Shown here piece by piece: positions 34,391 through 45,393 of a stretch of DNA of 64,000 nt. The notes under the pieces were generated by a model. It worked only from the letters and a program-made list of their open reading frames with translations, ran no database searches and was not told the DNA's origin. The translations under genes were made by a program, and so were the position numbers. The stretch covers positions 50,458,124 through 50,522,123 of the forward strand of contig OY743169.1 in NCBI GenBank assembly GCA_963555705.1. The letters run 5' to 3'. The first letter of the stretch is position 1; every line of letters starts with the position of its first letter. The stretch comes from Ligustrum vulgare (Eukaryota; Streptophyta; Magnoliopsida; Lamiales; Oleaceae).

Positions 34391-34506
34391 CCCCAAGCTC
34401 TCACTTTCTCTTCCACTCTCTCTTCAACACTTGCAAAATTTCTCTCTACTTGTTAAATCTCTTCTTCCTTTTTTTATTTTTGTTGTTTTTTTCCATTCAT
34501 TCTTGC

Positions 34507-34565
<59 letters not shown>

Positions 34566-34625
34566 TGTATGTATTTGTTGCAACTTAGTCCTAGGCTCTT
34601 TAGGGAATGCATTTAGGGACAACAA

Positions 34626-34708
34626 TATTTTTTTTTTTGAAAGGGCTCCCATCTCGCTGGCAAGCTAGAAGCGATATATCCAACTCACCTGGCCAATGAG
34701 CTATCCTC
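34626..34708 (-). mobile_element. tRNA-derived SINE fragment
   Basis: The minus strand reads GATAGCTCATTGGCCAGGTG (tRNA A-box-like, TAGCTCANTGG), then GATGGGAGCCC (B-box-like remnant) and ends in an A run (T run at 34628-34638 on plus). About 80 bases fit a short SINE inserted just before the antisense gene ATG. Target duplications are not clear. Confidence 0.45.
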
Positions 34709-34719
34709 ATAGGTATAAA

Positions 34720-36500
34720 ATGTCTGGGAATAATGATGTTCTCGACTATGAGGAGATTGATGACATACATGAAGAGGTTGTTGAGCGTAACTTTACCTCT
34801 TATAGGGACGTTGTTTCTTCTATCACACTTACCCATTTTAGGTCGCTTCGTAGGCTTTTTTCCATTCATAATACTTATGAATTACTGGCCCCAAATGAGG
34901 ATCAGAGACCTCATGAGTCCCCTCCAAGCTTCATCGCTGTGTTTGTTTCCCAGCTCGAGGCTGGGCTTTGTTTTCCTCTACACCATTTCTTTGTAGATAT
35001 CCTCAATCGCTACACCATCTGCCCTTGTCAACTGGTTCCGAATTCATGGTTGTTGATGACCTCATTTTACTTGATTGCTGAGGCATACGGATGCAGTGCT
35101 GATTTTACTTTGTTCCACTATTTAGTGTTTATTAAGAAAAATGCTGTGGGTTTTTATTACTCCTCGGCTCGACCAAGTAGGCAATTTTTTACGAAGTTGC
35201 CTAGTTACACCGTGACTGGAAACCCGATTTCTTCTTTGCCAAGGCTGCGAATTGGCCCTTCTTGGAGGATTGGAGCGAAAATGTGGCAAAGTTCAAGTCT
35301 TTTAAGTTCACCAATCCCCGCATTGAGCACTTCACTGACTTTCTGAGTCTTCAGGTGTTCAATTGTTCGGGAGTAGTTACTAAGGCTGCTTTGTCGTTAG
35401 CAGGGATGAGCCCTCCCGATAGGATAGATCCTAACTTGACTTTGGGTATTCTCAGTTTGAATGTTTGTTGATTGCTATCGCTTATAACTTTGCATTATGC
35501 TTTTCTTTCGACTTGTACTGATATACACCCCTTGCTCTTCGTTGCTTTTGCAGTTGCACTTATGGATCAAGCACAATTAACAAAAGCTATGAAGAGGAGG
35601 ATTACAAGTGGTAACTAGGGGTCTTCATCGAGTTGTACTGTTGAAAAAGCATTGCGCAACTCTTGTCAAAATTTGAAGTATTCATCTTCAGTTGTTGACA
35701 AGTCTAGTTTGCCCCCGTTTCATCAAAGCATTAATGTTCCTCCAAACATCGATGGGAGTTCTGACTTGCCCCAAGCACTCAACATTTTCATAAGAAATTC
35801 ATTCATGATTGGACAGTGAGGTCTAGTGACTCTGTTTTAGAGAGCCCGGCTACTGCAATGGCGCTCCTTCAAGGCCTCTCTTTTGAAGGGACATGGAGAT
35901 TGTTAACGACTGGGCATCCAAGAACATGGTCTCAACCTTTTACCACAATCTATCCAAGGTATGGTACTTATATCATATTTATAAAATGAATTTTCTACTC
36001 TTTGCATGTGTACTTTTACACCACCCCCCCCCCTTTTAGGTGGTTTTGGTCTCTAATTTGATGCAAAACACCTTAGCTTGTCAGACCAATAGTTTGATGA
36101 ATAGTGATGAGAGAGTCCAAAAGCTACTAAAGAAGTTGGAGAATTCCAAATTGAGGGAAAAGAGGTTAGAGCAGCAGGTGTCTGACCTTCATTCTCAGGT
36201 TGCTTCCCAAGAATTGGAGATGCAGGAAGAAGTTTCTCTTCTTACTGTGACATAGATGAGTTCCAGTCCCTCGTGGATGATGCTATTAAGGTGTACAAGA
36301 CATCTCCCTATTATTTCGAGGGGATAGTTAAGGCATCATCTGCTCTGTACACTAACAGTTTCAAGGCTTGCAAGAAGCAGCTTTTGAAGAAGAAAGAGGG
36401 AGACTGGGGTTTCTTATGTGTCGAAGAGTTTGACTGTGAGCCAATTGGCACTAAAGAAGAAGAAGAAGAAAAGCCTGATGATGATAACATGGAGAATTGA
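34720..36500 (+). pseudogene. Antisense ORF, Transposase_28 / 'putative gypsy type transposon' family
   Basis: Start ATG at 34720 (MSGNNDVLDYEEIDD). The core matches the Transposase_28 family: HESPPSFIAVFVSQLEAGL, FPLHHFFVDILNRYTI, CPCQLVPNSWLLMTSFY. After about 35230 a frameshift moves coding to the next frame (FLEDWSENVAKFKSFKF, then IEHFTDFLSL). Later parts form a coiled coil (36100-36230: VQKLLKKLENSKLREKRLEQQ) and an acidic end (YTNSFKACKKQL, DWGFLCVEEF, KEEEEEKPDDD). Intron-like spans end TTTTGCAG (about 35554) and run GTATGG to TTTTAG (35959-36040). The family is linked to Gypsy elements but has no proven transposase activity. Stops near 35819 and the shift suggest it is dead. Confidence 0.75.
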
Positions 36501-36784
36501 CATAGTCTTAGGTGATTCTTGGTTTTCACTTGGCTTTTGCGGCATATATTCTAAGGTTTATGACCTCGTTTGTAATATGATATTGGTTATCCGGAGGTGT
36601 CATTGCCCCATTTTATGGCGTACTAATAACATTTTATCCTAGTAATGTAATTTTTGTAGACTTGGTGCGCCTTTTTGTTAGATTGTGACTCTGTATTCTA
36701 GACTTTCAAAGTTGTAGTATCTCAGAGAGCTTTTTGTTTCGAATGACTCAATTCTGTATTGTTTCACATGTTTAATGTCAATGT

Positions 36785-37095
36785 TGACCTAGTTGTTTTA
36801 GCCTTTTCCATGTTTTGGTGGCCGCAGTGATCCAGTTGTTTTTCTGTGGTTGGCTGCGTTAGGCATTTGGTGGACATAATAACCCAGTTGTTTACTGTGG
36901 TCCGCCGTTTCCGCACTTTTGTTCTTTTAGTGACCCAGTCATTAACTGTGGTCGGTCGTTTACATTTTTGGTGGCCGTAGTGACCCGGTTGTTTATTGTG
37001 GTTGGCTGTTTGCGCGTTTGGTGGCCTAGTGACCCAGTTGTTTACTATGGTTGGCCATTTGTGTGTTTGCGCATTTTGTGACCTAAGTGGACACA
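36785..37095 (-). repeat. Tandem repeats downstream of Gypsy pol
   Basis: About six units of roughly 45-60 bases carry GTGGTTGGC or GTGGTCGG followed by GTGACCCAGTTGTTTA. They translate to repeated NNWV/GHYGHQ peptides in the 36764-37096 frame, which I regard as noncoding. Confidence 0.7.
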
Positions 37096-37130
37096 TAGAA
37101 GACCATTCAAGTGAAAAAATAACTCATGAT

Positions 37131-37499
37131 TTATAAAAATAACCTCCTTACATTATTAAAGTAGAATGAATTGGAAAGGAAAGAAAAGAATGACATTACA
37201 TAATACTTTTTTAGATTCTGGATGTTCCATGGACGGACTAGCTTTTTGCCTTCAAGGTCTTCAAGTTCATAGGTGCAGGGCTTTACCACTCTTAGGACTT
37301 TATAGGTCATTCCCATCTCGCATCCTGTTTCCTTACTGCGTGCACTGCTGCATCGTCTCTCCTTAGCACAAGTTCTCCGCATTGGAGGGTACGTAGTTGG
37401 ATCCTCTGGTTGTAATAGTTCATCATCCTTCTTCAATATTTTGTGGCTTTTGATTCCACCTGGATTCACTTTTAGTGAATAATCATATCTAAAATTCAC
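37131..37499 (-). pseudogene. Gypsy integrase C-terminus
   Basis: The frame ends with MGMTYKVLRVVKPCTYELED followed by LEGKKLVRPWNIQNLKKYY. This is the C-terminal chromodomain-less end of Ty3/Gypsy integrase, where relatives show GPYxVxxxxxPGxYxLxDxxG and WNxxxLKxYY. Upstream catalytic parts are absent; the 37380-37450 piece carries a displaced DELLQPEDPTT stretch. About 20 codons beyond KKYY are frame run-on. It marks the 3' end of pol on the minus strand. Confidence 0.8.
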
Positions 37500-37655
37500 T
37501 TATGGTGAATAACTAAACATTATTCATTTCAAAATTCACTTTTGGTGAATAAATAAATTCATTTTGAATTTACTTCTGGTGAATAATTAAATATTCATTT
37601 TCGAATTCACTTCTTGTGAATTTTTAATTCACTTCTTGTGAATAATCAATTGCCA
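37440..37655. repeat. Short palindromic tandem repeats, TTCACTTNTGGTGAA
   Basis: About seven copies of AATTCACTTTTGGTGAATAA-like units occur at intervals of 20-45 bases. Each unit can fold on itself (TTCAC with GTGAA). No coding. Confidence 0.7.
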
Positions 37656-38134
37656 AGATATCAAATATAATTTATAATAATAGTACACTCCAATTTCAAC
37701 ATATCATATCACAGGGTCATTTGTATCATTCTGTAGTGATACTACTTGGCTATATTGAATCTTTCAATGATTATACATATATGTTCTTGCATCTTATAAA
37801 TCATTGCATAAGTATAATCAATCATTGAATAGATATCAATTTCGACATATAATCTATAATCATTTTAATTGAAATCTCAACATGATCAACTGGTACATCA
37901 AAGAATACTCTCAAAGTATCGAGATAAGAATCATACATTTTGTTCTCACTCATTGGTATATCAAAGAGCTCAAGCTAGTGATTTAGATTATAGTCTCATC
38001 CACCATATATTATGTCAGTTCTTTGAAAAGTTGTGTGCAACGAGTCGTCTTTTACGACTATGTAATATTTTTTCATTTGCACAAATAACTGCTGACTTTA
38101 TACATTCAAGTATTTGGACTTTAGGTCCTATAAT
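37656..38134. other. Unrecognised AT-rich stretch
   Basis: No domain or terminal structure seen; the plus-strand frame at 37869-38195 shows no family signature. Confidence 0.3.
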
Positions 38135-38142
38135 AATGATCC

Positions 38143-38924
38143 TAGGGATGACAGTAAAATCCACGAATCCGATACCCATTGGAGACCCGGCATAAACTGG
38201 AGGGGATTACCCGACTAATTGGATTTGTGGGTCTGGTATGGAGGTAAATGTTAAAACCCGACATGGGTATGGGTAGGGTGTGGATTTTACTACAAAATAC
38301 ATACCCGATCCATATACCCATTAATTTCCTTAAAGAAATATAGAATTTAAAATAAAAGTGATTGTGTGAAAAAAAATCGTTAAAAAAACATAAGGGAGAG
38401 ATATGACCATATATCTTCATTGGGAAGTAATTTTTTGAAATAGTAAAATCGTTAAAAAAATAAGTGTAAGTGTATTATATGTAAGATCAAATTCTTTAAT
38501 CTTCAATATGTCGTGTCTGGTAGCAAATTTTTGGCTAATTTTTATCAGATTTTGATAGTATTTATAATAAAATATTATATTTTTTTTATCAATAGTAGTT
38601 GCTACCTATGGAAAAGAATCAAAAACTCATTTTTAATCTCTTGCATAGACCATTATATATCAACGTGAATCATGCAAGTATATATATAATTTTAGAGTTT
38701 GTCACACCAGCACGTTTATTAGAAAAATTAAATACAAAAATTAAAAAATAGGTAATGGGTTTCAGATGGGTATAGAAGTGTACCCGCCCCTGACCCGCCT
38801 CTGACCCAACCCCGACCCACCATTTTTAAATGGGTAATAGTTAGGGTATGGATGTTGTAAATCTCTAGTGGATAGGGTACGAATTTGGTAAACCTGACCC
38901 ATACCCGACTCATTGTCATCTCTA
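38143..38924. mobile_element. hAT-type MITE with 8-bp target duplication
   Basis: The flanks are AATGATCC on both sides (38135-38142 and 38925-38932). Termini: TAGGGATGACAGTAAAATCC on the left and, complementary, TAGAGATGACAATGAGTCGG on the right. Subterminal GGGTATGGGT and TACCCGACCC words are rich. An 8-base duplication and TAGRGATG ends mark hAT. There is no transposase. Inverted ORFs here are not genes. Confidence 0.85.
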
Positions 38925-38932
38925 AATGATCC

Positions 38933-39234
38933 CTACATTGGGATTTTTTAAATTTGGCCAAAGTATTTTATATTTCATCAACCTCAATTTCACAAGAGAG
39001 TTGTGTAATGTATGTAGTCAACTTCTTTATCGATTCCATTTTATCTCAATTATTCAAGAGGCATTTGCTTTTTGGAATCGATTGTCATTGTGCTTCAGGC
39101 ATGATCACGTTTTAGATGTGTTTTTGCTTAATTTCCCCATAAAAATCTGTATTATGTAAATCGGCTAAAAATGCCGCAACACATGTCATTGATAAATGGG
39201 GATATAATCTCAATCATATATTTAAGTGCATTTT

Positions 39235-39303
<69 letters not shown>

Positions 39304-39600
39304 TATTGCACTTCTTAGAAATCATAAAGCTTCACAAGGAAATCGTTGTTTCATCATATTGACATATTTATATGTAAAATATTGTTGCGTGTGAAAACAT
39401 TTCTATTTAAATTATTCTCATAGAAAATAACTGGAGGCTTTTAATCTGCTACAATGTTCTATTATCTCAACTAATTCGTAAAATCATTAATGATTTTAAG
39501 ATGTATTCATTCTAGCATTTGTCACTTTGCTCGTAATATCATTACTTGAGCAAATAATAAGTAATTCTTTTTCTTAGTGAGATAATTAATTTGCTTTTGA
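38933..39600. other. Unassigned stretch with a (GA)n tract
   Basis: A perfect GA microsatellite of about 60 bases lies at 39239-39301. The plus frame at 38926-39159 has no recognised signature. Otherwise nothing is seen. Confidence 0.4.
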
Positions 39601-39760
39601 AAACAAGCAGCAATGAGAACTTGTTAACTCGAATAATCTTCTGGTTCTTCAGTGAATGTCATTTTGCATTCTCAATAAATCTCATTATTGAATTGGGATG
39701 ATCCAACCAATCATGCTAAATTATAGAACTTCTGGTTCAGTAAGTTATTTATTCACTTGT
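39600..39760 (-). pseudogene. Copia gag-pre-integrase fragment
   Basis: With stops and shifts, the minus strand reads as a decayed copy of the Copia segment WHDRLGHP...IIENxxGHxLKxQKI: here a LVGSSQFNNEI-like stretch, then ENAK and LKNQKI-like words. The same motif appears in the outer Copia at 27115-27210. Flanking pieces (39770-39950) may belong to it. Confidence 0.45.
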
Positions 39761-40663
39761 ACATATGTATAAACTTCTAGTTCAATACATTATTCATTTC
39801 ACTTGTACATATTATGTATAGGACAGATCAGTATACCTTGATTTATTTTATTATACCCAAAAAGGCCAGGAACAATATCCAAGAAAATACTTCTTGTTCC
39901 CATTCTTGTCTACAAATCTTTCCTTCTCTTTTATTATATCAAAAAAGGTTATGGGGCATTATCTCAAAATAATTTTTGTTCCCACCTTTTTTATATTTTA
40001 TTCCCATTTTTCTTGGTGGAATCAATGCCACATGGAGCCACTGCTCTTCACGCGTTAAACAATGCATTTAAATAGATCGTTTGGGAAGAAGATTATATCC
40101 ATACAAAATTGATTTTTATTATCAAATATCCATAAATACTATTCTAATCTTTCGGTAAATGTTTTGAAAAAGATTTATCGAGTTCGACTTGAAAGATTGA
40201 GGCTACTAATGGATCAAAGTATCCTAGAAGATGTTCATTGGTTGATGAAAGTAAAAGTTCGATTAGCTGGCTAATTACCAGAATTGTTTTCTAAACACAT
40301 GTCAAGTTTAGGTTAAGAGTACTTTTACAAAGAAGTGAAGAGAAAGAAGATTAAAAGGATGCTACAAAATGTGCTCGATGAAAATGTGATACCCATTGTA
40401 AATCAGTAGGATATACATCCAGAATCGAGATTATAAAATAGATTTCATTAAGGGTGGACTGAAGTATTTAGATGATATCCGATTGACTCTTGAGACGCAA
40501 CCTTGTAGGTATGTGTAGCGTTAGCTACTTTCTTTATGGGCTCAATTCAAAGATGTGAAAGACCGTCATAGTCTCAAGAATATAATATCAAAAGATCATG
40601 TTTGCCAATCTATTATAACCAATGGTTTTTTGGCTATTCAAAATTGATACTAGGTAAATCAAT

Positions 40664-40721
<58 letters not shown>

Positions 40722-41010
40722 CAAAATATTTGTATTTTCATTTTTCGAGTATTAACAGACTGTCACTGAGAGACCACCGAAAAAGAGTATCAATTATGGA
40801 GCATTAATATGATGTCAAAGTAATATAATCAAAAGAAGTGTCATTTAGTCAAAAGTAAATAGTTACATTTTCAAAAGACGAGCAGTAAAATAGTGTAGAA
40901 TTTTGGGTTTAAAAATGCCAATTATTTTCACAGTTTAATGCATCCCAAAATAACATTTTCTCGTAAGTTTTCCTTCCTTATACTCTCAAAAGACGAAAGG
41001 ATCAAAACTC
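39761..41010. other. Unassigned stretch with (TA)n
   Basis: A TA microsatellite lies at 40669-40719. Sequence at 40140-40600 has short plus-strand frames (for example RVRLERL) with no family that I recognise. It may be a decayed retroelement. Confidence 0.3.
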
Positions 41011-41541
41011 CAGCAAATCAAAACTATATATGTATTTTGTGGATCAAAAGTAGATAATAGCTTTGGATATCTAGAAGCAGCAATGCTTCTAGGAAAAAAG
41101 TTGGGAGAGAAATGTATCAATCTTGTTTATGTAAGAGGTAGCACTGGATTGATGGGTTGCGTTTTTCAATTTACTCAAATAGAACGATCGAAAGTAATAG
41201 GCGTTATACCTATTCTTTTGGCAAATATTGCAGGCAAAACATGAGGGCATGAAGTACAGACTTTATATATCCATGAACTCATAACTTGCATGTTATATGA
41301 TTTTGATGCCTTCATAGCCCTGCTCAGAGGTTTTGGTACTTTAGAAAAAAAAATTAATATTACCTCATGGGCTCAGTTGGATCTCCATACCAAGCCTATT
41401 GGGCTTTTAAATGTTAACAATTTCTTTGATTGTTTGCTCACATTTCTTGATTATGGTGTGGAACAGGGATTCATTTCTCCATTTTCTAGGAAAATCCTTA
41501 TTTCTGCTTCTACTATCAAGGAACTGCTGGATAAATTATAA
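41011..41541 (+). pseudogene. LOG-like: LONELY GUY-type phosphoribohydrolase, processed pseudogene
   Basis: LOG enzymes release active cytokinin bases from riboside monophosphates. The frame matches a LOG protein nearly end to end: VFCGSK, SFGYLEAAMLLGKKL, INLVYVRGSTGLMG (functional LVYGGGSVGLMG), VIGVIPILL, an in-frame TGA near 41240, DAFIALLRGFGTLEK (functional ALPGGYGTLEE), ITSWAQLDLHTKPIGLLNV, FLDYGVEQGFISPFSRKILI, then stop at 41539. The conserved PGGxGTxxE motif, which forms the catalytic and phosphate site, is changed at Pro, Gly and the last Glu. Plant LOG genes have several introns; this copy has none, so it is probably retrotransposed. The pre-41026 start is unclear. Confidence 0.85.
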
Positions 41542-41639
41542 TCATATATTCTAATACAAGATCTAGCAAGAGTTAAAATAGATTGATCGTAAGGAAGGGG
41601 AATCAAGCAAAAATAGAGTCCGGTTATTGTAAACTTAAC

Positions 41640-41840
41640 CTTGTAAACCTCATAGTAGATTAGTGGTGGTAGAGTGCGGAGTATTCCTACTCTTGAGACA
41701 CGTCTCTAATTTTGAGGAGTTTATAAATGTTTAAACGTAATATTGAGAACCTCAAAAAGATTATGGGTGATAGAGTATGGCGTATTCTTACTCTTGAAAC
41801 ACACCTCCACTTTTTGAGGATTTTATAAACGTTTCCCTCT
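41640..41840 (+). repeat. Two-copy ~90-base direct repeat
   Basis: AACCTCATAGTAGATTAGTG through TTTGAGGAGTTTATAAATG is followed by a diverged second copy (AACCTCAAAAAGATTATGGG...TTTGAGGATTTTATAAACG). It lies just downstream of the LOG relic and may be part of an LTR. Confidence 0.6.
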
Positions 41841-42354
41841 TTTGTTTTGTGTGTTTTCATGTATCTCTTTTATTGAAATATTTTGGTGTTTTGTACTTCA
41901 ACGAGAACAATAATAACATATTTCCTGTATGTTTAGATACTGAATTTTACTTCTTCTGGTGTAAATATGTACTTCTTCTGGAGTACATAAGTGCTTGTGC
42001 AAGAATTTTTCCAAATATTTATCAAATTTGTTTGTTCTGATCATATAATATTTCTCTCGTAGCACTGATGAGATTATTTTCATATTAGCCATATCCGTGC
42101 TATCATATGATATTATATTATCATACGTCAATATTTTCTTGTTGAATAATTCATTTGCATCTATCCTTTTGATACAGAGAATGGTAACTTCTGGTACCAT
42201 TTGATAAGATATTTTCATCAACATCCAATAACTTTTTGGTAATGGTAACTTTTGGTACCACTTGATAAAATATTAAGTTTATATCACAACGTATATATGT
42301 TGACAACAATCTCTTATATGTTAGAATTAACCAACAATTAAGGTGTTTTTGGAA
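41841..42354. other. AT-rich stretch, nothing recognised
   Basis: A two-copy word GGTAACTTYTGGTACCA occurs at about 42183 and 42245. No genes are visible. Confidence 0.3.
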
Positions 42355-44057
42355 TCTATCGATATCTATACATATATAATAATACGATAACTGTCATCAT
42401 TTTACGCACATATTTTCCCGCCCATTTTCACCTGTCATTTTAGGAATTTTTTTTTTTATCAATTTATTTTAATACTTGAATTAGAAAAGTTCAATTAATG
42501 CATGTAGTAAATGATTTATGGATTTGTACAAAAAAATATCTATAAAAAGTAAAATTATAGATTAATTTTTTTCTTGTGATAATTATTGTATTATTTTGAA
42601 GTCGAAAAATATGCAATATTGGTGTCAAATCTAAGATATTAACGAAAAGTTTAATACAAGCTAACAAATAAAAGCAAATTCTAAACATATCATTCGTAAA
42701 ATCGTCTTAAATACTAAGACATTGTTTGGTATTGTTCAAAATGAGTTTTTTTTAAATGAATAGTGATTTTTAGGAGAATGGATGGTTGAAATTTGGTTGA
42801 AAAGTCAAATATTGTGGACTTGACTTTTAATGGATGGTTGAGATTTAGTACTGTAGAAAAAGAGAAAATTTTAATGAATATCAAACAAGGGTTAAATTTA
42901 AAAGTTTTACTTATACTTTTTACCTTTTTCCAACATTCAATCTTTTTAATTTATCTCATTTATGTCTTAAAATGATACTTATCATTTCTTTCCTAAATTC
43001 AATTTGACCTAAATGATTAATTTTGAATTTTTTTCTTATCAAATTGATAGAAATAATAGATATTCGATCTTTCCTAAATAAACTCAATTAAATCATTAAA
43101 CGTTCTACAACTTTAGGTTCCGATAAACTCATTGGTTCAATTTATAAAATAGAAGGTGTTAGCAAAATCATTCTATTTAAAAATAGAATATGGTCAACAC
43201 GTTTATTTAACATGCACAAAAAATAGTATGTGCAATTGTAGAAAATGAGTTTCAAAGAATGTGTGGTTGAGAATAAATATTGAAAAAAATTATTTTTAAA
43301 GAATCAATTCTATACGAATAAGTGATAAAGTTTTATGTCTTGTGGTTTATAAATTGAGATGTATATATAATTTTTTGTATATAAAGTTAATTATATTTGT
43401 AATATTCATTCAATAAAATTTAATTAAAATTTGTATTTCATATTATCTATTTGTTACATTCATTTAAATATATGACTGTGTATAAGTTTGTCAAGTGCAA
43501 GTTTAACAATTGCAACATTTAATTTGAGTTTTAGCAATTTTTTATTTTTAAAATGTTAGGTAAATTTTGGTCGTAATGTATTTGCTTTTTTACATGTAAT
43601 AAAATGAAATATTTTTTAAATATATTTAAATATCAATTATTGCATTAAAATAGTTAGTACAAATTCTTATAGTCATTGCAATACAGTGAGTCGATAAATT
43701 AATTGTGTAAATGACTATTAGCCTCTTTATTTCATTTTACGATTTGAAAATTGTAAACGTTTCAACTTTTAGAAATCAAATAACTGTAAGCTCAACTTCA
43801 GTCATCGAATCAAAATTGTAAAGTACAAAATAAGTCACATGTCCATATCTTATTTCGCCTAAATAGACTAAGAAAACTAGAAAGAATAATTAACTGTTAA
43901 AAGAAATATGCAAGTCGGAATTTTATGTTTTACTTTTCTGGGTATTTTTCATTATATATGAAAGTACAATTCGTGTCGAACGTTGTATTTTGCAACTTAT
44001 ATTCAATAAATAATTGTCAATTATATCTTCCGTGCATCGTAAGGGTGTAATTACTAG
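42355..44057 (+). mobile_element. Non-autonomous Helitron candidate
   Basis: The left end is TCTATCGATATCTATACATA at 42355, preceded by A. The right end is CCGTGCATCGTAAGG (imperfect hairpin), then GTGTAATTA and CTAG at 44054-44057, followed by T. TC start, hairpin, CTRR end and A/T flanks fit Helitron rules, and the left 70 bases (TTTTCCCGCCCATTTTC) resemble plant Helitron starts. There is no coding inside. A MITE-like insertion (about 42722-42890, TTTGGTATTGTT...ATATCAAACAAGG) may be nested. Confidence 0.5.
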
Positions 44058-44124
44058 TAATATAAAATATGAATATATGTAAAGTATTTCATACATTTAA
44101 TCGATATACCGACCATGTAGGTGA

Positions 44125-44470
44125 TGTTAACATAATGAAACGGGGCGGATCGATCCACAATCCACCCCGATCCGCCCTGTTTCAATAAAATAAATAAATT
44201 TTAATAAAAAAGTTAATTTCTTTTCTTAAAATGTTTAATTTAAAATATATTTAAAAAAATTAAAAAAAATCTGGCGGATTAGTGGACCGATCCGCCCCGT
44301 CCCGAACCCGAAAAATGACGGATCGCGGGGCGGATCCGAATCAAGAAAAAAAGTGACGGGGCGGGGTAGATCGGGGTTCAATCCACCCCATTGCCAACAC
44401 TAGTATAGATCCACCCGATCCGCCCCGTTGCCAAAACTAGTATAGATCCAGTCCATAATAACTCATTATA
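44125..44470. mobile_element. GC-rich foldback, hAT-like MITE remnant
   Basis: GGGGCGGATCGATCC and CCGATCCGCCCCG words are repeated in both orientations. The right side ends with ATTGCCAACACTAGTATAGATCC and repeats the last block once (GTTGCCAAAACTAGTATAGATCC). TGGCAA-type ends suggest hAT. The left end is eroded. Confidence 0.4.
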
Positions 44471-45393
44471 TCATAGTATGATAATAATTGTATTACTTGT
44501 ACCTTGTTTATACCTTTTAATTTAACTTATTGATCACATATAGTGCTAAACAATTGTGAAATTTGTTAATGCTAAACATAAGAATTAAGATCAATAATCA
44601 TGACTGACCATGTACGTTAATACACTTTAACATATTATCAAGGGCAAAATCATCCATATTTTAATATATTACTCATATGAAGAAATCAAAACCGTCAATA
44701 AGTTTGAAATTTAATTTGGAACAAACTTACTTTTGGTTCGAAGTTCAAAATCTCGCATGGAAATGCTCCAAAAATAGTTTTTAAGAAACTGCCACGATCG
44801 ACAACCGAAAAATCTCAAAACAGAAAAGTAAGACCATAGAAAAATCAGAAATGTCGAGACAAACAAACTTTCTTTTGACATTGTCACCGAAAACGACTGG
44901 ACTAGGGATGGCAAAGGGGCTGGACAGTACGTGAGTTCGGCTCGATTTGGTTCGGTTCGTTAAAAGTTCGGCTCGGCTCATGAAAAAAATGGACTTGGGC
45001 TTAGACCGGATAGGAAATTTGGGTGTTGGACAGTTCGGGTTCGACTCGTGAAGTTCGTGAACTATTCCACCGAACAGCATAATGGGCCGAAAAATGGGCC
45101 GGCTCCCATTTCGGCTCGTGGAAGCTCGTGCTCATGAGCCGGAACGGTCTTGTGACTGTTTGCCTCTTAAACGGTCAAAATACCGTTTGGTATATATATA
45201 TTTTTAACCTATAAATACCCCTTCTTGTCTTGATTTTATTCACAATCTCAACTCTTTCAAGTCTCAAATCTCAATTGCAATCTTCAACTTCTAGCTATAT
45301 TCTAATTTCTAGTGCTATAGTATTTCACATACAATATTGTCTCAAATTCCATATTTCATTTCCATCTCCAAATTTCCAAATCTATTATTTCTA

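Larger units (their letters stand above)
34283..37499 (-). mobile_element. 3' part of a Tat-type Gypsy element
   Basis: On the minus strand: integrase C-terminus (37499-37131), tandem repeats (36785-37095), a gene in the opposite direction (34720-36500), a polypurine tract AAAAAGGGGGCAAC (complement at about 34283-34297), then TGTAATGGG, taken as the start of the 3' LTR at 34282. The far LTR end is not defined. Antisense ORFs between pol and the 3' LTR are described for the Tat lineage of plant Ty3/Gypsy elements. Upstream gag-pol is missing beyond 37499. Confidence 0.7.

Noticed and set aside
36764..37096. 110-residue repeat protein
   Set aside because: The frame is created by tandem repeats after Gypsy pol, with no start context or domain.
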